Source: an uncultured Devosia sp.
GTDB taxonomy: Bacteria > Pseudomonadota > Alphaproteobacteria > Rhizobiales > Devosiaceae
Reading direction: 5' to 3'
Length of the DNA: 5,060 nt
NCBI GenBank assembly: GCA_946481445.1
Contig: CAMLOA010000191.1
Location: 1-5,060, forward strand
A model generated the notes under the pieces. That model was given only the letters and a program-made list of their open reading frames with translations. It did no database searches and was not told where the DNA came from. Position numbers and translations under genes: made by a program. Positions 1 through 4,820 of the stretch are shown in pieces. The first letter of the stretch is position 1. Each line of letters begins with the position of its first letter.

Positions 1-290
1 GCGTCGGCGTCAAGAATGCCGGCTGCGCGGGCATGGCCTATACGCTCGACTACGTGACCGAACCGGTGCGGGGCGACGACCATGTGAGCGACAAGGGCGT
101 CGACGTCTATATCGAGCCCAAGGCCACCATGTTCCTGCTGGGAACGGTGATGGATTTCGAGCAGAGCAAGATGAGTTCGGGCTTTACCTTCAAGAATCCG
201 AACCAGACCGGCGCCTGCGGCTGCGGCGAGAGCGTCCAGCTCAAGCCGGCGGACCTCAAGGCCATCGCTGAAGCCAGGGCCGGGGCGTAG
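1..290 (+). CDS. sufA: Iron-sulfur cluster assembly accessory protein, SufA/IscA (HesB-like) family, 3' part
   Basis: This is the C-terminal part of an A-type iron-sulfur carrier; the reading frame is open from the window edge (first whole codon at base 3), so the start lies outside. A-type carriers take Fe-S clusters from the ISC or SUF scaffold and pass them to cytoplasmic apoproteins. The three conserved cysteines of the family are visible: one in NAGCAGM (codon 24-26) and two in ACGCGES (codons 216-218 and 222-224). The stretch GFTFKNPN before the CGC motif is also typical. About 95 of the usual 105-125 residues are present. In many alphaproteobacteria such a gene closes the suf operon, which is why sufA is suggested, but the upstream genes are not visible and IscA or ErpA cannot be excluded. 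The stop is TAG, with a small gene 3 bp downstream, so the two are probably co-transcribed. Confidence 0.9.
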   Translation, partial: VGVKNAGCAGMAYTLDYVTEPVRGDDHVSDKGVDVYIEPKATMFLLGTVMDFEQSKMSSGFTFKNPNQTGACGCGESVQLKPADLKAIAEARAGA

Positions 291-293
291 CCG

Positions 294-560
294 TTGCGGC
301 TTGCCGCGCTGATTGTTCTGGTCCTCGCCGGCCTCTGGGGCGTCTGGGCGCTGAGCGGCATTGGCTTCAACATACACAAGTCCGAGCCGCAGCCGGGCGG
401 CGAGGTCGGCATCTATTTCACCTGCACCTACCTTGGCGCCAGGCGCAGTTTCCAGGTCAATTACTCGGACGCGTCAACAGACTCGCGCTTCTGGGAGCCG
501 CGGCACGACTGTCCCGCGACCCTCCGCGATGATCCGTCCCGCCCCGGCTGGGTGTACTGA
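294..560 (+). CDS. Small membrane-anchored or secreted hypothetical protein
   Basis: An 88-residue protein I cannot assign to a family. Residues 3-22 form one hydrophobic segment (LAALIVLVLAGLWGVWAL), a signal anchor or uncleaved signal peptide with a single Arg in front; the rest is hydrophilic and probably periplasmic. It has two cysteines (in FTCTY and HDCPA), which could form a disulfide outside the cytoplasm. The start is TTG: the previous gene's TAG stop is in the same frame two codons earlier, and no ATG or GTG follows before the hydrophobic segment. G-rich sequence at 277-287 (GGGCCGGGGCG) may act as ribosome binding site. GC-rich third positions support real coding. It sits 3 bp behind the Fe-S carrier gene, which suggests an operon, but a role in Fe-S assembly would be guesswork. 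Confidence 0.6.
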   Translation: MRLAALIVLVLAGLWGVWALSGIGFNIHKSEPQPGGEVGIYFTCTYLGARRSFQVNYSDASTDSRFWEPRHDCPATLRDDPSRPGWVY

Positions 561-562
561 TC

Positions 563-612
563 AAGGGGAGGGGCCGTTGAACCGCTCCGGCTGCATGCGG
601 GCAATTGCATAG
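563..612 (+). other. Possible 11-codon mini-ORF with strong Shine-Dalgarno upstream of aroA
   Basis: The bases AAGGGGAGGGG at 563-573 are the best Shine-Dalgarno match in the region. They are followed at suitable spacing by TTG at 577, which opens an ORF of 11 codons (MNRSGCMRAIA) ending in TAG at 610-612. The stop lies inside the hairpin at 607-625. It could be a leader peptide, or a chance run behind a purine-rich stretch. It has no aromatic codons, so it does not look like a classical aromatic attenuator. Confidence 0.2.
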
Positions 613-642
613 GGCGCCGCTATGCCCTAACACCCTCCCATC
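605..642 (+). promoter_or_regulatory. Candidate promoter and SD-less start region of aroA
   Basis: TTGCAT (605-610) and TAACAC (628-633) are spaced by 17 bases and would place the transcription start at about 640-643, on or next to the aroA ATG. Each hexamer matches its consensus only weakly (about 3 of 6). Independent support for an unusual start is that bases 625-642 contain no G, so no Shine-Dalgarno pairing is possible. The in-frame stop TAA at 628-630 rules out a more upstream start. Leaderless transcripts are common in alphaproteobacteria; aroA may instead be translated from readthrough of the upstream operon. Confidence 0.3.
607..625 (+). repeat. Short inverted repeat (hairpin) upstream of aroA
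   Basis: GCATAG at 607-612 and CTATGC at 620-625 are perfect inverted copies separated by 7 bases (GGCGCCG, itself containing the palindrome GGCGCC). No T-run follows, so it is not a standard intrinsic terminator. It could be an operator or an RNA hairpin. It lies between the small upstream genes and the aroA start. Confidence 0.35.
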
Positions 643-1923
643 ATGCCGCATCCGCTCCCTGACGCCCTCGCCATTGTCCCGCCAAACAGGCCGCTTTCCG
701 GCCGCGTTTCTCCGCCGGGTTCAAAATCCATCACCAATCGTGCCCTGCTGCTGGCCGCCCTTGCCAATGGCACGAGCCGGCTGACGGGGGCGCTCAAGAG
801 CAAGGACACGACCCTGATGGCGGCCGCCCTGCGCCAGATGGGCGTGACGGTCGAGGAGCCGGATGCCACAACCTTCGTGGTGACCAGCACCGGCAGGCTG
901 CAGCGCCCGGAAGGCCCGCTCTTCCTGGGCAATGCCGGTACCGCGACGCGCTTCCTGACCGCGGCTGTCGCCACTGTCGAGGGGGAAGTCGTCGTCGACG
1001 GCGATGAGGATATGCGCTTGCGGCCAATCGGCCCGCTCGTTGCCGCGCTCCAGTCCCTGGGGATCAGCGCCACCGCCCCCACGGGTTGCCCACCTGTCAC
1101 TATTGTCGGGTCGGGCAATTTCGGCCAGGGCAGGGTGGAGATCGATGCAGGACTTTCCAGCCAGTATGTCTCGGCGCTGCTGATGGCGGCACCACTCGGG
1201 CTCGGTCCGATCGAAGTTGCGCTCACCGGTAAGGAGATCGGCGCGCGTGGCTATGTCGATCTCACGCTGGCGGCCATGCGCAGTTTCGGCGCGTCAGTAC
1301 AGCAACTCGATGCGGGGACCTGGCGGGTGGAGCCGACGGGCTATACCGCAACGGACCTGCTGATCGAGCCGGACGCCTCGGCGGCCACCTATCTGTGGGG
1401 CATCGAAGCGCTGACCGGTGGCCGGATCGATCTTGGCGTTGCCGCCGATGCCTTTACCCAGCCGGACGCGGCCGCACGGGCCGTCATTGCGCAGTTCCCG
1501 AACATGCCGCCTGTCATCGATGGCTCGCAGATGCAGGATGCCGTGCCGACCCTGGCCGTTGTCGCGGCCTTCAACAACCAGCCGGTGCGCTTTGTCGGCA
1601 TAGCCAATCTCAGGGTCAAGGAAACCGATCGCATCCGGGCGGTTGCCAATGAGCTCAACCGCATCCTGCCCGGGCTGGCGACTGAAGAGGGCGATGACCT
1701 GCTGGTCGCCTCGGATCCGGCCCTGGCCACCAGGCTCGCTGGCCGCAATGGGCAGGTGCGGATCGAGACCTATCATGATCACCGTATCGCCATGAGCTTC
1801 GCGCTGGCCGGCCTGGTGCTGCCCGGCATCGTCATCCTCGATCCGGCCTGCACGGGCAAGACCTACCCGGCCTATTGGGACATGCTGGAAAGCCTGGGTG
1901 TGGCGCTGAGGCCGGTGGCCTGA
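643..1923 (+). CDS. aroA: 3-phosphoshikimate 1-carboxyvinyltransferase (EPSP synthase), class I-like
   Basis: AroA joins shikimate 3-phosphate and phosphoenolpyruvate to make EPSP, the sixth step of the cytoplasmic shikimate pathway to chorismate. The 426 residues match the family length (about 427-445). The active site looks complete by comparison with E. coli AroA: PGSKSITNRA at 25-34 (K28, S29, R33), LGNAGTATRF at 95-104, R127, SSQ at 172-174, D299, LRVKETDR at 323-330 (K326, E327, R330), YHDHR at 377-381 (R381) and CTGKT at 403-407 (K406). PGSKS and GNAGT are class I signatures; class II enzymes such as that of Agrobacterium CP4 have PGDKS and GNAATG. Residue 104 is Phe where E. coli and plants have Pro. 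ATG at 643 is the only possible start because of the in-frame TAA at 628. The gene is not next to cmk and rpsA, the frequent alphaproteobacterial neighbours. It ends exactly against the convergent diguanylate cyclase gene. Confidence 0.96.
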   Translation: MPHPLPDALAIVPPNRPLSGRVSPPGSKSITNRALLLAALANGTSRLTGALKSKDTTLMAAALRQMGVTVEEPDATTFVVTSTGRLQRPEGPLFLGNAGTATRFLTAAVATVEGEVVVDGDEDMRLRPIGPLVAALQSLGISATAPTGCPPVTIVGSGNFGQGRVEIDAGLSSQYVSALLMAAPLGLGPIEVALTGKEIGARGYVDLTLAAMRSFGASVQQLDAGTWRVEPTGYTATDLLIEPDASAATYLWGIEALTGGRIDLGVAADAFTQPDAAARAVIAQFPNMPPVIDGSQMQDAVPTLAVVAAFNNQPVRFVGIANLRVKETDRIRAVANELNRILPGLATEEGDDLLVASDPALATRLAGRNGQVRIETYHDHRIAMSFALAGLVLPGIVILDPACTGKTYPAYWDMLESLGVALRPVA

Positions 1924-2976
1924 TCAGGCAGCCGAAATGGCCGGCATGCCGGCCAGCTCGATCTCGTTGATCACGCGGTTGCGGCCAGCGCGCTTGGCCG
2001 CGTAAAGACACCGATCGGTCCGCTCGATCAGGGCGTTGGCGGTTTCGCCCGGCTGGAACAGCGCAACCCCGAACGAAGCCGTGATGCGGCCCAGCTTCTC
2101 GTTGGTCGAGCGCTTGAGCAGTTCCTTGGCCTGCACCGCCTTGCGGATGTTCTCGGCGACGATCACGGCGCCCTCGATATCGGTCGAGGGCAGGATGGCC
2201 ACGAACTCTTCCCCGCCATAGCGCGCCGCCAGGTCCTTGCCCTTGATATTGGACTTGAGCGTCATCGCCACGAGCCGCAGGACCTGATCACCGGTCTGGT
2301 GACCATAGGTGTCGTTGAAATTCTTGAAGTGATCGATGTCGATCAGCATCAGGCTGAGCGGATCTCCGCTTTCAGTGGCCTCGCGGATGGCATCCTCCAT
2401 CCGTTCGTCGAAGCTCTTGCGGTTGGCGATCTTGGTCAGCGGGTCGAGCATCGATTCGCGCCGCACGTCGTCGAGATCGCGCTGCAGCGAGGCGATGTCG
2501 TCGCGCGACGCCTCCAGCTTCTGCTCGAGCGCGCGGTTGGTTTCCTGCATGCGGCGCGTTTCGGCCAGCAGGCGCTCGGCCAGCGCCTTCATGGCCGTGA
2601 CCGAAATTTCGCGCTCCAGGTCGCCGCTGGCTGACTGCAGCGAACCGGAATAGGCATTGGCCGTGGTCATGGCCGTGTCGATGGCTTCGTGCACCGCCTC
2701 GATGCGCGCATGCATGCGCTCCGACACGTTCGACATGCGGTCGTTGACGTCGGATTTGAGGAATTCGTTGTAGAGGGTTTCGGCCAGATCCACCGAAGGG
2801 GAATGGCCGCTGCGGAAAATAGTGTTGATCCGGCTGTTGAGCGTGGGATTGACGCCGGTCGCGTAGGTGTAGAGCAGCTCGTAGAACTGGGGATAGGGCG
2901 GAATCCCGCTCCGCTTGAGCAGGTCGAACGCCGAATTGGCATAGCCGAGCGCGCGCTTGAATTCCTGTTCGGACAC
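1924..2976 (-). CDS. GGDEF diguanylate cyclase with coiled-coil N-terminal half
   Basis: A predicted soluble 350-residue diguanylate cyclase that would make the second messenger c-di-GMP from two GTP. The C-terminal GGDEF domain spans about 175-340: DPLTKIANR at 178-186, the metal-binding IDIDHFK at 212-218 (D213), NDTYGH at 221-226 and the signature GGEEF at 254-258, all intact, followed by ASFGVA and CLYAAKRAGRNR. The product-inhibition site, normally RxxD just before the signature, reads KGKD (245-248). Residues 1-80 are a conserved-looking helical region (YPQFYELLYTYATG at 28-41) with no identifiable sensor fold; residues about 80-175 look like long helices with a coiled coil (RRMQETNRALEQKLEAS). 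There is no transmembrane segment. The start is GTG, supported by GAGGGG (2981-2986) 4 bases upstream; the next in-frame Met is at 81. The input signal is unknown. No EAL domain is present, so it is probably a synthase only. Confidence 0.93.
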   Translation of the reverse strand: MSEQEFKRALGYANSAFDLLKRSGIPPYPQFYELLYTYATGVNPTLNSRINTIFRSGHSPSVDLAETLYNEFLKSDVNDRMSNVSERMHARIEAVHEAIDTAMTTANAYSGSLQSASGDLEREISVTAMKALAERLLAETRRMQETNRALEQKLEASRDDIASLQRDLDDVRRESMLDPLTKIANRKSFDERMEDAIREATESGDPLSLMLIDIDHFKNFNDTYGHQTGDQVLRLVAMTLKSNIKGKDLAARYGGEEFVAILPSTDIEGAVIVAENIRKAVQAKELLKRSTNEKLGRITASFGVALFQPGETANALIERTDRCLYAAKRAGRNRVINEIELAGMPAISAA

Positions 2977-2980
2977 TGTT

Positions 2981-2986
2981 CCCCTC
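2981..2986 (-). promoter_or_regulatory. Ribosome binding site fixing the GTG start of the diguanylate cyclase
   Basis: On the minus strand GAGGGG is followed by AACA and then GTG (2974-2976). This match supports GTG over any downstream Met, the first of which would delete 80 conserved-looking residues. Confidence 0.65.
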
Positions 2987-3008
2987 GCGCGTCGTTGCGC
3001 CGAATCGC

Positions 3009-3024
3009 GGCCCGGAGCAGGGCC
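3009..3024 (-). repeat. GC-rich hairpin in the diguanylate cyclase 5' leader
   Basis: GGCCC (3009-3013) and GGGCC (3020-3024) form a 5-bp stem with a 6-base loop in the predicted leader RNA, about 35-50 bases before the GTG start. It has no T-run and is not clearly a terminator. A GANTC site (3002-3006, GAATC), the target of the CcrM methylase in many alphaproteobacteria, lies beside it. Confidence 0.3.
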
Positions 3025-3075
3025 CCGGTCCGCTGCGAAAATTACCGCCCCGAAGTTAAGGAAGACAACACACTG

Positions 3076-3091
3076 GCTGCAATATTGCAGC
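3076..3091. repeat. Perfect 16-bp palindrome over the -10 box, candidate operator
   Basis: GCTGCAATATTGCAGC is an exact palindrome with no spacer, and it covers the whole predicted -10 hexamer of the diguanylate cyclase promoter. Position and symmetry fit a binding site for a dimeric repressor. It does not match the FNR, CtrA or LexA sites I know. The next base pair outward (3075/3092) breaks the symmetry. Confidence 0.5.
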
Positions 3092-3106
3092 GCAGTGCAC
3101 AGTCAA
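3079..3106 (-). promoter_or_regulatory. Predicted sigma-70 type promoter of the diguanylate cyclase
   Basis: On the minus strand TTGACT (3101-3106) and TATTGC (3079-3084) are separated by 16 bases, which equals TTGAC-N17 as usual in alphaproteobacteria. Transcription would begin near 3072 and give a leader of about 95 bases. The site lies in the 141-bp gap after the helicase stop. The -35 hexamer and spacing are identical to those of the helicase promoter at 4763-4790. Confidence 0.55.
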
Positions 3107-3117
3107 GTTGGCGGCTG

Positions 3118-4542
3118 TCAGCTGGCGATACGCGTCGGCCGCAAGAGGAAGGCCGGAATCGGGCCATCATTGCCAAATGGTGAGCTGATGGGTGCTTCGT
3201 CCTCGACTTGCGCCGACTTGGGCGGGCGGGTCTGGCGCTTCGGCCGGGCCGCGGGCGCAGGTTCGGCCGCCTTCTCGGGCACGGCCACCGCCGCTGCCGC
3301 TGCCGCTTCGGCCGGCGCCGGCTTGCCACGTGCGCCTCGGCGGGTCCGTGCCGGACGGCCCTTGCGTTCGCTCTCGCCTTCCACCTGCGTCTGTGCCTCG
3401 GGGGCGGGGCGCGATCCGGCATCGAGCCAGTCGATCTGCCGCTCGATCAGCTTGAGGATCGCGTCTAGATGCTTGCCGTCGGATGGGGCGACCAGGGAAT
3501 AGGCCACGCCCGAGCGACCCGCCCGGCCGGTGCGTCCGATGCGGTGAACATAGTCTTCGGCATGCACGGGCACGTCGAAGTTGAACACGTGGCTCACCTG
3601 CGGGATATCGAGGCCGCGCGCGGCGACATCGCTGGCCACCAGCAGCGTCAGCTTGTTGGTCTTGAAAGCGTCCAGCGTTTCCATGCGGCTCTTCTGGTCC
3701 ATGTCGCCATGGAGGGCGCCGGCCGAAAAGCCGTGCCGCTCCAGCGAGCGGGCCAGGGTAGCGACATCGCGCTTGCGATTGCAGAAGATGATGGCGTTGG
3801 TCAGGCCCTCGGCGGCCCGGATGAGATCGCGCAGGGCGGCGCGCTTGTCCTCGGGCTTGCTGCCGACCTTGACCAGCTTCTGGTCGATGGTTTCGGCGGT
3901 CGATGCCGTACGCGAAACCTGCACGTTGACCGGGTCCTTGAGGAACTTCTTGGTCAGCCGCTCGATCTGCTGGTCCATGGTGGCGGAAAACAGCATGGTC
4001 TGGCGGCGGGGCGGCAGGCGCGAACAGATCTTCTCGATGTCGTCGATGAAGCCCATGTCCAGCATGCGGTCGGCCTCGTCGATGACGAGGATCTCGACGC
4101 CGTTGAGCATGATCTTGCCGCGATCGATCTGGTCGAGCAGGCGCCCAGGGGTCGCGATGAGCACGTCCACGCCGCGGTCGAGCTTCTTGTTCTGGTCCTC
4201 GAACGAGACGCCGCCGATGATGAGCGCCATCGTCAGGCGGTGGTTCTTGCCATATTTCTCGAAGTTCTCGCTGACCTGCGCCGCCAGCTCGCGCGTCGGC
4301 TCAAGGATCAGGGTGCGCGGCATGCGGGCGCGGGCACGGCCGTTTTCCAGCAGCGTCAGCATGGGCAGCACGAAGCTGGCCGTCTTGCCGGTGCCGGTCT
4401 GGGCTATGCCGATCAGGTCCTTCTTCTGCAGAAGGTGGGGGATGGCCTGCGCCTGGATTTCGGTCGGCTTGGTATATCCGGCTGCCGCGACGGCATCGGT
4501 CACTTTTGTGGAAAGGCCAAGCCCGGTAAAATCGTCAGTCAA
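3118..4542 (-). CDS. DEAD-box ATP-dependent RNA helicase, RhlE-like
   Basis: A 474-residue RNA helicase expected to unwind short RNA duplexes with ATP in ribosome assembly or mRNA decay. All motifs are intact: Q motif (F5, GYTKPTEIQ at 22-30), motif I AQTGTGKT at 47-54, Ia PTRELA at 82-87, GG at 110-111, Ib TPGR at 131-134, II DEAD at 155-158, III SAT at 186-188, IV IIFCN at 251-255, V ARGLD at 308-312 and VI HRIGRTGR at 333-340. Residues from about 376 form a low-complexity Ala/Pro/Arg/Lys tail with a basic patch (RTRRGARGK, 399-407) and six consecutive alanines (413-418). The tail closes with FGNDGPIPAFLLRP (456-469). Spacing and motif wording are closest to RhlE, but several paralogues are common, so no symbol is given. 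The start is TTG at 4540-4542: an in-frame TGA at 4558-4560 limits extension, and the next Met (61) is past the Walker motif. Only a weak Shine-Dalgarno-like GCGGA precedes it. Confidence 0.95.
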   Translation of the reverse strand: MTDDFTGLGLSTKVTDAVAAAGYTKPTEIQAQAIPHLLQKKDLIGIAQTGTGKTASFVLPMLTLLENGRARARMPRTLILEPTRELAAQVSENFEKYGKNHRLTMALIIGGVSFEDQNKKLDRGVDVLIATPGRLLDQIDRGKIMLNGVEILVIDEADRMLDMGFIDDIEKICSRLPPRRQTMLFSATMDQQIERLTKKFLKDPVNVQVSRTASTAETIDQKLVKVGSKPEDKRAALRDLIRAAEGLTNAIIFCNRKRDVATLARSLERHGFSAGALHGDMDQKSRMETLDAFKTNKLTLLVASDVAARGLDIPQVSHVFNFDVPVHAEDYVHRIGRTGRAGRSGVAYSLVAPSDGKHLDAILKLIERQIDWLDAGSRPAPEAQTQVEGESERKGRPARTRRGARGKPAPAEAAAAAAVAVPEKAAEPAPAARPKRQTRPPKSAQVEDEAPISSPFGNDGPIPAFLLRPTRIAS

Positions 4543-4756
4543 ATTCGGTAAATCCGCTCAGAATGCATCCCGGGGCCAGGTCCGGTTCGAGACATTCGAA
4601 CGGTGCGCCGGGGTCGTCAGTCGGGAGGCATACATCAACGCGCCTGCAACTGGGGCGGCCACCGGACGGAGTGCAGCAGGACGCTGGTACGACGGAAGTG
4701 GCCCTGGACCACCGGGCTTGGGCAACCCTCAGATTGCCCGCCACGCTGCTCCAGCG
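4543..4756 (-). promoter_or_regulatory. Predicted long structured 5' leader of the helicase gene
   Basis: This is the main part of the 278-bp gap between helicase and parE. If transcription starts near 4756, the helicase mRNA has a leader of about 214 bases. Perfect inverted repeats in it are 4744-4748/4752-4756 (CGCTG, 3-base loop, at the predicted 5' end), 4720-4725/4734-4739 (GGGCAA, 8-base loop), 4701-4704/4714-4717 (GCCC, 9-base loop) and 4585-4590/4596-4601 (GTTCGA, 5-base loop). It also holds an in-frame upstream ORF (4558-4635). It does not match a riboswitch, 6S, SRP or tRNA that I recognise. Leader-based autoregulation is known for some bacterial DEAD-box helicase genes; here it is only inferred. 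Confidence 0.35.
4558..4635 (-). CDS. Possible 25-codon upstream ORF in the helicase leader
   Basis: ATG at 4633-4635 opens a 25-residue frame beginning MYASRLTTPAHR and ending RDAF before TGA at 4558-4560. It is in the same frame as the helicase and stops five codons before its TTG start, so terminating ribosomes could re-initiate there. A weak GCAGG lies about 7 bases upstream of the ATG. It contains the 4585-4601 hairpin. A second overlapping ATG (4629-4631) gives only four codons. It may be a chance ORF. Confidence 0.25.
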   Translation of the reverse strand: MYASRLTTPAHRSNVSNRTWPRDAF

Positions 4757-4762
4757 GCGCGG

Positions 4763-4790
4763 ACCATAGCGCAAACCCCTTGTGAGTCAA
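4763..4790 (-). promoter_or_regulatory. Predicted sigma-70 type promoter of the helicase leader
   Basis: On the minus strand TTGACT (4785-4790) and TATGGT (4763-4768) are separated by 16 bases. Transcription would start near 4756, at the base of the first leader hairpin. The site is 30-58 bp past the parE stop, so the helicase need not depend on parE transcription. Confidence 0.55.
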
Positions 4791-4792
4791 CG

Positions 4793-4819
4793 GCCAGCGG
4801 GCATTTAGCCTTAACTGGC
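4793..4819 (-). terminator. Weak hairpin after parE, possible terminator
   Basis: Just after the parE stop, GCCAG (4793-4797) pairs with CTGGC (4815-4819), and an inner GGC (4800-4802) pairs with GCC (4808-4810) across a small internal loop. No T-run follows; the -35 box of the next promoter comes instead. If it terminates at all it is inefficient or Rho-assisted. Confidence 0.22.
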
Positions 4820-4820
4820 G

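Noticed and set aside
607..625. Intrinsic terminator before aroA
   Set aside because: The stem is only 6 bp and no T-run follows.
627..1226. A 199-codon open frame antisense to aroA
   Set aside because: It overlaps the conserved catalytic core of aroA and its Ser/Ala/Pro/Arg-rich translation looks like a shadow.
3040..3062. Possible CtrA site (TTAA at 3056-3059) in the diguanylate cyclase leader
   Set aside because: There is only one half-site; no second TTAA lies at the 7-base spacing.
4584..4602. tRNA T-arm-like sequence (GTTCGAAT) in the helicase leader
   Set aside because: No acceptor, D or anticodon arms can be placed around it; it is better explained as a simple inverted repeat.
4561..4760. 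Possible 6S RNA or SRP RNA gene in the gap before parE
   Set aside because: The two ends do not pair into a closing stem and the GGAAGGAAGCAGC-type SRP loop is absent.
4535..4774. A 79-codon minus-strand frame across the helicase leader
   Set aside because: It starts upstream of the predicted transcription start, overlaps the helicase start in another frame, has no clear ribosome binding site and matches no family I know.
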